From a virus: a DNA stretch of 30,996 nucleotides. Position numbers and translations under genes: made by a program. The stretch covers positions 1 through 30,996 of IMG/VR virus record IMGVR_UViG_3300021960_000324, one strand, 5' to 3'. The notes below the pieces were generated by a model, which did no database searches, was not told the origin of the DNA, and saw nothing but the letters and a program-made list of their open reading frames with translations. Shown in pieces: positions 17,655 through 25,420 of the stretch. The number at the start of each line of letters is the position of its first letter. The first letter of the stretch is position 1.

Positions 17655-18281
17655 ATGTCTACAAATGGAACAACTTATAGCGTTGGGGGACCATTCTCTA
17701 CATACGCAACACCAGCAGAACTTCCTACAAGTGTATTTTCAGAAAGTGGAAGTATCATCGAAATTCATGCCGGTACACACGTCTGGCCTGCTACTGACTT
17801 CCCATTCAATAATACTACTATTGTGGGTGTTGGTGGAAAAGATGCTTGTATTCTTACAGGCTCTATCAACGGAAGCACAGCTTCTCAAGGTGAGAACTTT
17901 ATATCAGGTCTTACCATCAATGGTACAGCTTCTGTACCTGCAATTGATATGAAAGCTACAGCACAACGTTGTGGCGTACATGTAAGTGATTGTATTATTA
18001 CTGGAGGTACTTTTGCAGTGCAAAATGCTCAGACAGCATCAACAGTTGCAAGCGGTGATCCAGCTACCGTTGTTAGAAATATCTGGTCAAGCTGTACCAA
18101 AGGTCTTTCTACTAATGCTAATACTACAGCCATTAGCTCTACAATGGCCGGTGCATGGATGACTACTATTACTAATGCTCAAGCCGCTGCTATTGTTGTT
18201 GGTACTGCTGACTTGGTATATGCTGCTGCTAACGCAGGTAACATGACAGAAACAATTACTTCAAGAACTATCGTTAGCTAA
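17655..18281 (+). CDS. Putative virion protein, beta-helix-like
   Basis: The protein has 208 residues. Short Gly/Asn/Thr-rich strands such as 'GSIIEIHAGTHVWPAT', 'TTIVGVGGKDACILTGSING' and 'HVSDCIITGGTFAV' suggest a parallel beta-helix as in phage decoration, tailspike or fibre proteins. It has an excellent ribosome site (AAAGGAG, 17641-17647) and more C-ending codons than the tail genes around it, both signs of high expression. I recognise no named family. It could be a capsid decoration or fibre protein; its position behind a candidate promoter and near small basic proteins fits an abundant virion component. Confidence 0.65.
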   Translation: MSTNGTTYSVGGPFSTYATPAELPTSVFSESGSIIEIHAGTHVWPATDFPFNNTTIVGVGGKDACILTGSINGSTASQGENFISGLTINGTASVPAIDMKATAQRCGVHVSDCIITGGTFAVQNAQTASTVASGDPATVVRNIWSSCTKGLSTNANTTAISSTMAGAWMTTITNAQAAAIVVGTADLVYAAANAGNMTETITSRTIVS

Positions 18282-18311
18282 TAACTAAAATTTTATAAAG
18301 GAGAAATAATC

Positions 18312-18623
18312 ATGGGAATGATCAAAAAAGAAGCATCTGGAACACCTCGTAGATATGTTAATTCTGCGATTCCACCTAGCACTCCTACTTTGATTCCTCA
18401 AGGCGGAACTACTCTTAAAGGTAGTAAGCGTGGAGTTAATAGTAGTGTAAAATGGTATGCAGACCCTATGGGTATGGGTCCAGTTATTAGTGATACTTCA
18501 AAATCTACTGATAATCTTGGCGCTAAAATGCAAGAAGGTCCAGCTACTACTGGTGGACGCAGTGGTAAAACACCTAATAAAGTGTTTAAGAACCAAGGTC
18601 CAGGCGGAAAAGGCAGGTTTTAA
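18312..18623 (+). CDS. Small Gly/Lys-rich unknown protein
   Basis: The protein has 103 residues with no recognised family. It is rich in Gly, Ser, Lys and Pro and is probably mostly disordered, ending 'KNQGPGGKGRF'. The ribosome site (AAAGGAG at 18297-18303, then AAATAATC) repeats that of the gene before it nearly letter for letter, so the two are probably expressed together at high level. It ends two bases before the next ATG. A role in the virion is inferred only from context. Confidence 0.65.
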   Translation: MGMIKKEASGTPRRYVNSAIPPSTPTLIPQGGTTLKGSKRGVNSSVKWYADPMGMGPVISDTSKSTDNLGAKMQEGPATTGGRSGKTPNKVFKNQGPGGKGRF

Positions 18624-18625
18624 GA

Positions 18626-18838
18626 ATGGCTAAGTCACTTTCCGGCGCCACAGTTCGAGCAGGAAAAAGCGTAACGATTGGTGACAATCGTTACGGCCTT
18701 CGAGAAGTATATGATGCTGAAGAGATGCAAAAGACTTTAGCTTACTACAAAGGTGGGGGTGAACTTACAGTTAAAGAAGTAAAGAATCCCCTTACTCAAA
18801 CGGTAAAGACAGTTAAAGCAAATGCCAATCGTACCTGA
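18626..18838 (+). CDS. Small unknown protein
   Basis: The protein has 70 residues. It reads as a small folded unit ('SVTIGDNRYGLREVYDAEEMQKTLAYYKGGGELTV') followed by a basic tail. I recognise no family. It starts two bases after the previous stop, and its end overlaps the tiny basic gene that follows. An 11-base perfect inverted repeat lies inside it. Confidence 0.65.
   Translation: MAKSLSGATVRAGKSVTIGDNRYGLREVYDAEEMQKTLAYYKGGGELTVKEVKNPLTQTVKTVKANANRT
18670..18695. repeat. Perfect 11-bp inverted repeat within a small gene
   Basis: CGTAACGATTG (18670-18680) and its exact reverse complement (18685-18695) flank a four-base loop GTGA. The stem is GC-richer than its surroundings. No T-run follows. 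Candidate RNA hairpin or protein-binding site. Confidence 0.8.
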
Positions 18839-18932
18839 AGTTTTTCAGACATCTAAGAAACCAAAACCTATTAAACTAAAAAAACGTAAAACTAAGAAAC
18901 GTAAAACTAAAACTAATCTAAGAAAAAAGTAA
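18822..18932 (+). CDS. Tiny highly basic protein
   Basis: ATG 18822 opens a 36-codon frame ending TAA 18930-18932. About half of the residues are Lys or Arg; the start is MPIVPEVFQTSKKPKPIK, and 'KRKT' then occurs twice in tandem, encoded by a short direct DNA repeat. The start overlaps the end of the previous gene by 17 bases, as expected for coupled translation, and the end overlaps the opposing methyltransferase-like gene by 20 bases. It may be a DNA- or RNA-binding peptide. The small size and biased composition leave real doubt. Confidence 0.45.
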   Translation: MPIVPEVFQTSKKPKPIKLKKRKTKKRKTKTNLRKK

Positions 18933-19656
18933 CACCATCTTTTTTACTAATTTTAGTACTAGTTAATAACGATCTTAACCAAGTTTTTTCATAAGGCGCA
19001 CATATAAAAATGTGCGCCTTACACGTTTCCATAACTTTATTCATTAATTTTTTACTATCCACATCACAAGATACAAATACTAAATCATCTTCTAACATAT
19101 AACTATAATCATACTCATAACCATCACAAGTTACTATCCTTATATGATCTTTAGCAGGTGATTTTACTACTAGGTCATATCCTATAGCAGCTCTTTTCTC
19201 ATCAATTTCTAGTCCTACTTGTTGTATATGTTTATATTTTTTTTGTATATCAAACATAGAATAAGGATACATTCCTGAGCCTATTAATATTAGGTTTTTA
19301 CATTTTCTAAAAAGTCCTGTTTTCTTTTTATCTAGTAGTGTTTTATATATCCAAGCATTTGTTTCTGCTTTTCTATAGGCTAATAATGCTCTACGTTTAC
19401 TTACATTTTTTGCATTAGACCAGCTATACATTGCTTTATCTCTAGTTTCTGTGTCCGTGCTATAAGTTTTATTTCTAAACTCAAAACTATCATGACCTAA
19501 TTCAATAGTTTTTTTTCTGACTAGTAAAAAAGAAGCTATTCTCTTTTCTAAATCTTTTTTAGCTTCTTGTGCTAATAATTGTAAAGATAGTATTTCACCT
19601 CTACTAACTAAGTCTCTCCACATACTTTCTTGTTTATTAACTTCTTCAAAGTTCAT
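18913..19656 (-). CDS. Rossmann-fold methyltransferase-like protein, nicotianamine-synthase-like motif
   Basis: The protein has 247 residues. Residues 121-230 look like a class I SAM-binding fold: 'LILIGSGMYPYS' (122-133), acidic end of strand two at 'VGLEIDEKRAAIGYDLV' (Glu150/Asp152), 'IRIVTCDGYEYDY' (Asp178), 'DLVFVSCDV'. The GSGxxPxS form with a following aliphatic/aromatic helix is the version found in nicotianamine synthase and bacterial relatives (CntL type) that transfer aminobutanoyl or methyl groups from SAM. The N-terminal 110 residues are helical and charged. A clear ribosome site (GGAG) precedes the ATG. It follows a glycosyltransferase in the operon. Substrate unknown; ordinary methyltransfer is as likely as a nicotianamine-type reaction. 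Confidence 0.55.
   Translation of the reverse strand: MNFEEVNKQESMWRDLVSRGEILSLQLLAQEAKKDLEKRIASFLLVRKKTIELGHDSFEFRNKTYSTDTETRDKAMYSWSNAKNVSKRRALLAYRKAETNAWIYKTLLDKKKTGLFRKCKNLILIGSGMYPYSMFDIQKKYKHIQQVGLEIDEKRAAIGYDLVVKSPAKDHIRIVTCDGYEYDYSYMLEDDLVFVSCDVDSKKLMNKVMETCKAHIFICAPYEKTWLRSLLTSTKISKKDGVTFFLD
18992..19021. repeat. Perfect 11-bp GC-rich inverted repeat near the convergent gene ends
   Basis: TAAGGCGCACA (18992-19002) and TGTGCGCCTTA (19011-19021) flank an eight-base AT loop. It lies in the last part of the methyltransferase-like gene, about 60 bases past the end of the + strand genes. It is one of the strongest stems in the window and may block transcription from the + side, though no T-run follows it on either strand. 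Confidence 0.75.
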
Positions 19657-20767
19657 TGTATATCTCCGATAAAATATCAGCAGTATTAGAAGTTCCTTGT
19701 AGATTATATGTAAAAGGTTTAGGACTATATCCAGAAATTAACTGATCTAATACTAATTTAATTCCTCCAAATTCTTGCATTGTGAGAACTTTAAAAAAAT
19801 CATAAGGCTCAAAAGTAAATGCCCTAACAAATTGTTCCATCTTTCTACCACTTTGTCTAGGTATTACTATAGCAGGTACTTTACTTTTTAATATCTCTAC
19901 TGTAGCATTATATCCACCATAGGTAATATAGGCTGCACACTCTGTTAGTTTACTTCTAAGTTCTGGTACATATTCTACAAGATATATATTTTTATTTTTT
20001 CTACCTCCCATAGAGTTATATTTATTAGCTATAGGCATAATAAATTTATGCTCAGGGTAATGGTGTGCTATTTCAGCAATTTTTTTAAATATTACTACAG
20101 ATTCATCTTTGTTTAGTCCTGTACTCACATAAATATTATTATTTTTTTGTTTATGAATAGGCTGTGTTTCATCACATACATACCCTGTATACTCAATTAA
20201 CGAGTCAATATCTTTAATTATTTGAACAGAATTAGCTAGTCTGGTTCTATCGCTGATAAGAGGTAATAGTTTTTTATCGCCATGCACTAATATTTTATCA
20301 GCATAATATTTACACACTATATTTTGAGTATACAGTACCCAGTCTTGCAATTGATTGTGATGAGGTTCATCCCAAGGAAAATCTCTTACAGATATAACTA
20401 TTTTTATATTGCGTTTTTTACATTCAGCAAGGTATCTAAAGTATTCGTGAGCAAATTGTTGCCTACAAAAAGGAAAACCTTCACATACTAATACTTTAAC
20501 TTTATATTTTTCTATAGTTTTTATAAATTGATTTATACGAAAATTTATAATAGGTGCTTGTTGTATAAACTGAAAAACTTTATTAATATCTGGTATTTTA
20601 TAGTCACCTAAAAAAGCTGTATGAGGTACTTTATAATCTAGAGGGGGTTGAAATAACTGATCCATAATAACTACATCATGGCGTTCTGCTGTTTTTTCAG
20701 CAATAAATTTTATTCGTTGAGAATGTCCTAGACCTCTATAATATTGTGTTAAAAATCCTATAGACAT
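19646..20767 (-). CDS. GT-B glycosyltransferase, COG4671/MurG-like
   Basis: The protein has 373 residues. The N-terminal domain starts 'IGFLTQYYRGLGHSQRIKFIAE' (Gly-rich loop at 12-18). The C-terminal domain has the nucleotide-sugar signature 'YITYGGYNATVEILKSKVPAIVIPR' (279-304) and 'KMEQFVRA' (309-316), closely like predicted glycosyltransferases of the COG4671 group and more distantly MurG. It should move a sugar from a nucleotide donor to an unknown acceptor. It overlaps ThyX by one base upstream and the methyltransferase-like gene downstream by 11. Modified phage DNA, virion protein or host glycan are possible targets. Confidence 0.8.
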   Translation of the reverse strand: MSIGFLTQYYRGLGHSQRIKFIAEKTAERHDVVIMDQLFQPPLDYKVPHTAFLGDYKIPDINKVFQFIQQAPIINFRINQFIKTIEKYKVKVLVCEGFPFCRQQFAHEYFRYLAECKKRNIKIVISVRDFPWDEPHHNQLQDWVLYTQNIVCKYYADKILVHGDKKLLPLISDRTRLANSVQIIKDIDSLIEYTGYVCDETQPIHKQKNNNIYVSTGLNKDESVVIFKKIAEIAHHYPEHKFIMPIANKYNSMGGRKNKNIYLVEYVPELRSKLTECAAYITYGGYNATVEILKSKVPAIVIPRQSGRKMEQFVRAFTFEPYDFFKVLTMQEFGGIKLVLDQLISGYSPKPFTYNLQGTSNTADILSEIYNEL

Positions 20768-21429
20768 TAGAGATCCTTAGCTAGTGGGAATACCTCTGCT
20801 ATTGCTTGTCCACATGCTTGTGCTAATTCCATATGTTCTTTTTGAGTACCATTAGCACTTCTTAATTCAATATAATGAACCCAAGAACGGAGCGTACCAT
20901 TAGCATAAAGTTTAGAAAGTGTTAATCCTTCTGGTAATACTTTTCTAGCCTGTTCTTTAGCAATACCCTTTTCAATAGCCCAATCATATGCTTCTTCTGC
21001 TTCCTGCATTACCGCACGTTGTTTTATATTCCACATATTTTGAAGTTCTTCATCATTAATTTCAATACTATTTTGACGATTCTTTGTGTCTTGTAGTCTA
21101 GCTTCTGATGTTTCAAAATAATTAGCACCCATGTCCGCAGGATCAGCATATCGTTGACTAAATTCTTGAAAAGAAAATGAACGATGTCTCAGAAGTTGTC
21201 GGGCAATATCTCTTGTAGTTTCTATCTCCATAGTAGCAGATACCATTTCAAGAGGTGACCAATGTTTATGTTTAATTAGATACTTAATTAATTTCTCAGC
21301 TGTTTCATTATTCATTTGATTTGTAGGATTAGATACTCTAGCACAATACGCTACAAAATCTTGTAAATTATTAATACCTATAAAGGATCCAGGTATTGTT
21401 TGTGTATATCCAACTAATTTAACTTTCAC
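20767..21429 (-). CDS. thyX: Flavin-dependent thymidylate synthase ThyX
   Basis: The protein has 220 residues, the normal length. The ThyX motif RHR-x7-S is present at 81-91 ('RHRSFSFQEFSQRY'), together with 'HWSPLEM' (56-62) and the C-terminal 'LRSWVHYIELRSANGTQKEHMELA'. It makes dTMP from dUMP with methylenetetrahydrofolate, FAD and NADPH. The start is GTG (21427-21429), with AGGAG upstream inside the end of the dUTPase-fold gene, which supplies the same pathway. Confidence 0.95.
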   Translation of the reverse strand: MKVKLVGYTQTIPGSFIGINNLQDFVAYCARVSNPTNQMNNETAEKLIKYLIKHKHWSPLEMVSATMEIETTRDIARQLLRHRSFSFQEFSQRYADPADMGANYFETSEARLQDTKNRQNSIEINDEELQNMWNIKQRAVMQEAEEAYDWAIEKGIAKEQARKVLPEGLTLSKLYANGTLRSWVHYIELRSANGTQKEHMELAQACGQAIAEVFPLAKDL

Positions 21430-22111
21430 TTGCTTTAACTCCTGTAGGTTCTTTTAGTGTCTCTTGTTGTTGTAGAGGTCTTATAATCCCTTCAACTTCG
21501 TTTATGTCTAACTGATGAGTAGCAAACCCTCCATCTACATATTGTTGAATAGTACCTCTACTATAATCCATATCTGGATGTTTTTCTTTTTTTACATCGT
21601 GTATATCAGGACTAATTTTCTTTTTAATTTTTTGAATATAACTTTTAGCTGATGAATTTTTCCAAGCAATATCTTCTATCTGATCAACATAATTTATTAC
21701 CATTCGTGGTCTATAATTTACAGAAAAAGTTGCTATTTTTTGAGTTGGCTGTATCAACTGTGCTTGCTCAGAATTATTTTTAATCAATAACCATATTTCG
21801 TTCCTAAATGTAAATTCAAAAGTAGATATTCCGTCAGCTAGAGCTAATCCCTGTTCATATACTAAATCTGTAAAAGAGTTAATTTCTATCCTAAAATTAG
21901 GGTTTTTTAAAGCAGGATATATACCTGTAGGTATGGGTATAGTTTTACCACTTGCAATCTTCACAGGATTTACTATACAAGCCCTAAGATGAAAGAAGGG
22001 ATCAAGATTAGTATCTTGATTGAATCCCCATTCACAACTATAATACTGTTCTAGGTATTTTGCAGTAGAACTTTTTTCTATATCAATTTCACAAATTTGA
22101 TAGTCTGTCAA
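21419..22111 (-). CDS. dUTPase-fold protein with altered active-site motifs
   Basis: The protein has 230 residues. The core (about 37-135) follows the trimeric dUTPase/dCTP deaminase fold: 'LDPFFHLRACI', 'IPIPTGIYPAL', 'GLALADGISTFEFTFRNEIWLLIKNNS' and 'LIQPTQKIATFSV'. Key catalytic motifs are changed: the usual RSGLA is 'FTDLV', and the G-x-I-D-x-D-Y-R-G-E segment reads 'GISTFEFTFRNE', losing the Asp and Tyr that handle dUTP. It may be inactive or act on another ligand. An extra 95-residue charged tail follows. The start is TTG with AGGAG nine bases upstream. Lies between the FEN1-like nuclease and ThyX. Confidence 0.55.
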   Translation of the reverse strand: MTDYQICEIDIEKSSTAKYLEQYYSCEWGFNQDTNLDPFFHLRACIVNPVKIASGKTIPIPTGIYPALKNPNFRIEINSFTDLVYEQGLALADGISTFEFTFRNEIWLLIKNNSEQAQLIQPTQKIATFSVNYRPRMVINYVDQIEDIAWKNSSAKSYIQKIKKKISPDIHDVKKEKHPDMDYSRGTIQQYVDGGFATHQLDINEVEGIIRPLQQQETLKEPTGVKASES

Positions 22112-22928
22112 GTGCGTCTTCTCCTTCTTTACCTGCTAGAATTGCATCTTCACAATACTTTAGGTTAATCAGATTTTCATTTCTAATTAATCTTTCTTTA
22201 CCTGCGTTTAGATTCTGGATGTATTTAGCACGACCTTTTATGGGCAAAGCAGCTAGCAAATTATCTAGAGTTTTATACTCTTTAGCAAGTCCTTGTGCTC
22301 GTTTAGGACCGATACCTTCAATACCTATAATGTTGTCTCCTTTATCACCTTCAATAATTCTAGACATCATAAATTGTGCAGGTGTAAGTTCTAGATCTTC
22401 CTGTAAAGACTCTAGTGTTACTTCTTTGCGTCCAAATATATTAAATACTGATACATCTTCTTTGATTAGTTGAAGTAAATCTTTATCTGAAGATACAACC
22501 CAAGTATGATTGTAGTTCTGTGATAGATTCTGGGTAATCCACGCAAGAGTATCGTCAGCTTCAACACCTCGAAACTTTACTACTTCATCATGAATTTCAT
22601 CTGGGAGAGAATTAAGGACAGCAAAGAACTCTTCAAAACGTTTTACCTCATCAGGATCATCAGATTTTGTACGAGTGCCTTTATAGTCTTCTAGCATTTC
22701 CATTCTATAATAGCTTTTACCAAAGTCAAAACATACAATAGTACGTTTAGCTTGGTAGGATTTTGCCAATGATTCAATAGTACGAATAAAATCATCTGCA
22801 AAAGATGCGTGATTCGGTCTGCGAAGCCAGCGGTATGATAGATTATTAGCATCTACAATTAATAGATTATTATGGTCAGAGTAGTCAGTTTCTTGCACAT
22901 CGGCAAGATCATTCCATGATTTAGTCAT
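22089..22928 (-). CDS. 5'-3' exonuclease / flap endonuclease (FEN1, T5 D15 type)
   Basis: The protein has 279 residues. Metal-binding acids appear in family order: Asp26 ('LLIVDANNL'), Asp68 ('VCFDFG'), 'YKGTR' (82-86), Glu123/Asp125/Asp126 ('GVEADDT'), Asp148/Asp150 ('SSDKD') and Asp195/Asp198 ('EGDKGDN'). A helix-hairpin-helix 'GIEGIGPKRA' (202-211) follows. It would remove RNA primers and flaps in replication. A promoter candidate and ribosome site (AGGAG) lie directly upstream, so it may head a sub-operon with the dUTPase-fold gene and ThyX. Confidence 0.95.
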   Translation of the reverse strand: MTKSWNDLADVQETDYSDHNNLLIVDANNLSYRWLRRPNHASFADDFIRTIESLAKSYQAKRTIVCFDFGKSYYRMEMLEDYKGTRTKSDDPDEVKRFEEFFAVLNSLPDEIHDEVVKFRGVEADDTLAWITQNLSQNYNHTWVVSSDKDLLQLIKEDVSVFNIFGRKEVTLESLQEDLELTPAQFMMSRIIEGDKGDNIIGIEGIGPKRAQGLAKEYKTLDNLLAALPIKGRAKYIQNLNAGKERLIRNENLINLKYCEDAILAGKEGEDALDRLSNL

Positions 22929-22952
22929 ATTTATCTCCTGTGTTTATAAATA

Positions 22953-22981
22953 AATATAACAAATATAAAACAAGTTAGCAA
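22953..22981 (-). promoter_or_regulatory. Candidate sigma70-type promoter for the replication sub-operon
   Basis: On the - strand, TTGCTA (22976-22981) and TATATT (22953-22958) are separated by exactly 17 bases, in the 61-base gap upstream of the FEN1-like gene. The expected start near 22946 lies 18 bases before the ATG, with AGGAGA (22934-22939) in between. This is one of the few real gaps in the - strand block. Confidence 0.5.
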
Positions 22982-22989
22982 TAGCTATA

Positions 22990-23460
22990 TTACTTCTCTT
23001 CCCGATAATCAGATAACTTACCTGATTTCTTTAATGCCTTAATCCAATCATCTAATCTAGATATTTTAAACTTATGCCCAAAAGAAGAGACTTCTACATA
23101 ATCTTCTATTTCTAAATCATCGTCGTATGCGGCATAATCTTTAGATCTGTCCCATCTAAATAATAACAAAGGTTTCTTTTTCATAACTTCTGCTTCTCTA
23201 ACTGTTTGCTGCCAGAATCCAAATATATTAGTAGTTTTAGAGGTTAATAGATTATTCCATTGAATTTCTTTATAATGTTTACATTCGATACAATATGGCC
23301 ACCAGGCAGTATCATGGGGTGTCCAAATATCTCCTTTTAGATAGTCTATTGCTCCAGATAATGGAACTCTTCTAAACTCTACATCAAACTCTTTACTTAA
23401 TAGTGTAGCTATTTTTTGTTCATATGCTGAACCTTTAGCTTTACTTTTATTGTACGCCAT
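22990..23460 (-). CDS. PD-(D/E)XK nuclease, Holliday-junction-resolvase-like
   Basis: The protein has 156 residues. Motif residues are Glu14 in 'KGSAYEQKIATLL', 'RRVPLSGAIDYLKGDI' (Asp44) and 'CIECKHYK' (Glu59-Cys-Lys61), the layout of archaeal Hjc and related phage resolvases. It probably cleaves branched DNA during replication or packaging. The start ATG lies three bases past the stop of the amidinotransferase gene. The promoter candidate for the next operon lies just downstream of its stop. Confidence 0.8.
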   Translation of the reverse strand: MAYNKSKAKGSAYEQKIATLLSKEFDVEFRRVPLSGAIDYLKGDIWTPHDTAWWPYCIECKHYKEIQWNNLLTSKTTNIFGFWQQTVREAEVMKKKPLLLFRWDRSKDYAAYDDDLEIEDYVEVSSFGHKFKISRLDDWIKALKKSGKLSDYREEK

Positions 23461-23463
23461 CTA

Positions 23464-24492
23464 TCATGAGGCTCTCTTTCTTTTTAAATCTAGAGTAGCA
23501 CAATGAAAACCTCCACTAATAATTCTATCATGTCTTAATTCTAAAGGTATAGTTTCAATACCTACCGCATTTAGTTTTTCATGAATTTCTATTTGTTTTT
23601 TATCTACAATAGCAAGACTTGGGTTTACACTAATAAAATTCATACCAATCCACTCACTTGCGCCCCAAGGCAATCCCAGTGGAGCTTCTGCAGGCCCAAC
23701 ACACTCATTGATCCAAATCTTATCCCAAGATTTAAACATTTCTGGTTCATTATCTAAATTTACTCTACTTCCATTATATAATACTAGACCTTCTCTAACA
23801 GGTACAATAGTACTATCTAAGTGAGCGTATGAATAAAGACCTTCTACTATATGTACTGTATATTCATCCCCTAATATACGTTGTAACCATTCTCCTCCTA
23901 ACCTATTTCCAGTATTAGATATTTGATATAGTATGTCTTTATTTGCTCTTACACAATTAGCTGCTTCAAAAAGAATTTCTTCATTGTTTAGTGAGGGTAC
24001 ACCTTTTGTATCTTCTTTATAGTTTTCATCAAATAGTAAAGGAATAGGAGCTTTAATCCAAGAATACCCTTCATGAAACATTCTAGTAAATATATCCCTA
24101 TATGCCCATGTTTCAAATTGTCTATTCCATATAGGCGTAGGTGTTTCTATAATCTTATTACCTACAATTAATGTTAGATCTCTTGGGCAATGGTAGTGCC
24201 AATTTTTACCTTCCCATGTGGGAGATTTAGTATCTTCAAGAGCATACTGAGTATCTGGTCTATATACTTTAACTCCTAGCTCTTTAAGAGTATCACTTAA
24301 TATTTCTAGATCTTCATTTTGTTCGTCAATAATTTGTTGAGGATAGAAACCTGCTACAGATTTCATAAATTCTTCTTCAAATTCTGGATATTGGCATTTC
24401 ATCACACTCCTATTAGGTATAGGTAGTGTAGCATAGTCTGCTGTACCTACAATCATTTCTTCTAATTCATCCCAGTCGTTATTACAAGTCAT
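23464..24492 (-). CDS. Amidinotransferase of the glycine / inosamine-phosphate type
   Basis: The protein has 342 residues. Sections match L-arginine:glycine amidinotransferase (AGAT) and StrB: 'WDELEEMIVGTAD', 'CPRDLTLIVGNKIIETP', 'FEAANCVRANKDILYQISNTGNRLGGEWLQRIL', 'YAHLDSTIVP' and 'GGFHCATLDLKR'. The catalytic Cys (331) and His (224) are clear; the usual Asp of the triad appears to be Glu176. Family reaction: moves an amidino group from arginine to an amine such as glycine or an aminocyclitol. ATG 24492 is chosen because GGGAG lies eight bases upstream; an in-frame ATG at 24507 has no good site. It follows a PLP aminotransferase-like gene, which could supply the amine. Confidence 0.85.
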   Translation of the reverse strand: MTCNNDWDELEEMIVGTADYATLPIPNRSVMKCQYPEFEEEFMKSVAGFYPQQIIDEQNEDLEILSDTLKELGVKVYRPDTQYALEDTKSPTWEGKNWHYHCPRDLTLIVGNKIIETPTPIWNRQFETWAYRDIFTRMFHEGYSWIKAPIPLLFDENYKEDTKGVPSLNNEEILFEAANCVRANKDILYQISNTGNRLGGEWLQRILGDEYTVHIVEGLYSYAHLDSTIVPVREGLVLYNGSRVNLDNEPEMFKSWDKIWINECVGPAEAPLGLPWGASEWIGMNFISVNPSLAIVDKKQIEIHEKLNAVGIETIPLELRHDRIISGGFHCATLDLKRKRAS

Positions 24493-25420
24493 ATTTTTGT
24501 CTCCCATCCCATATTCTTGAAAAGCATAACCTATTACCGTTATTACCTCTATTATATTCTTTAAATCTTCCTGTATAGTCTAAACCAAAATACACACAAT
24601 AAGAAGGTACTAAATCAAGTTTTTGACAAAATGCTAGTTGTTTATCATGGTATTTATCAAACACGTAATTAGCTGGAAACTTCTTCATCATAGCAGTACC
24701 AAGATAGGCACTCAATAAATTTATATAATTATAGTTATACTCATTTATTACATATATTTGATCTTCAAAAGGTTCTTTTTGCATCCTAATTCCTATTCTA
24801 TGTGTCTCAATAGGAAATACTTTAGAAAGAGATGATACTACATATTCTATACAAGAATGATCTAGATTAAATTGTAAATCAACAGATATATTAAGATATG
24901 CTAAATCTATCATGACAGGTACTTTTAATCTATCACAATCACATAATATTTTTTCTAGGTCACTAGGTACTGCACCTGTATCAGAAAAAGGAACACTTAA
25001 TAATACTACATCACCTTTTTTAATAGGTTCATTATCTAACCAAGCAAAGTTATCGTTATACCATAATGATTTCATCATTTGATGATAAAAATACTCACCT
25101 CTAGCAATTCTTAATCGTTTATTACTTCTATATCTAATATAAAACTGTGCAAAAGATTCTGTAGTACCTTGTGTAAAACACATATGATTATATTGTTCTA
25201 TACCTGCTACTCTTGGAAAATGGCTAAACATCCATTGTTTATATGTTTGTAGAAAATCTTGTTTAATTATCTCCGCATTTTTTACTGAATAGTTGTTATT
25301 AGCAGTAAACATTCTTATAGTTTCATCTCTATAAGTAGTTAGTTCTCTATCGTGAACACTGTAAGCACCTCCAAAAGGTTTATTTTTATTATCTGGTAAG
25401 TTTGTATATCTAATTGTCAT
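24482..25420 (-). CDS. PLP-dependent aminotransferase-like protein (fold type I), compact
   Basis: The protein has 312 residues, shorter than the usual 380-400. Cofactor residues are in canonical order: 'TQGTTES' (83-89) for the phosphate, Asp172 and Tyr175 in 'MIDLAY', the Schiff-base Lys200 in 'VSSLSK' and Arg208 in 'RIG'. A late 'NRLCFSR' (296-302) resembles the carboxylate-binding Arg segment of aspartate aminotransferases. N-terminal and C-terminal parts are reduced. It should transfer amino groups or catalyse a related PLP reaction; the substrate is unknown. It overlaps the amidinotransferase gene by 11 bases and the 2OG-like gene by one, indicating one functional unit. Confidence 0.75.
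   Translation of the reverse strand: MTIRYTNLPDNKNKPFGGAYSVHDRELTTYRDETIRMFTANNNYSVKNAEIIKQDFLQTYKQWMFSHFPRVAGIEQYNHMCFTQGTTESFAQFYIRYRSNKRLRIARGEYFYHQMMKSLWYNDNFAWLDNEPIKKGDVVLLSVPFSDTGAVPSDLEKILCDCDRLKVPVMIDLAYLNISVDLQFNLDHSCIEYVVSSLSKVFPIETHRIGIRMQKEPFEDQIYVINEYNYNYINLLSAYLGTAMMKKFPANYVFDKYHDKQLAFCQKLDLVPSYCVYFGLDYTGRFKEYNRGNNGNRLCFSRIWDGRQKYDL

Noticed and set aside
17665-17952. 95-residue frame overlapping the beta-helix-like gene in another frame
   Set aside because: No ribosome site of its own; the longer frame has an excellent one and a sensible protein.
18840-18990. A classical rho-independent terminator between the convergent operons
   Set aside because: Only a weak A/T-only pairing (AAAAAAG with CTTTTTT around 18923-18945) was found in this stretch; the strong stem further on has no T-run.
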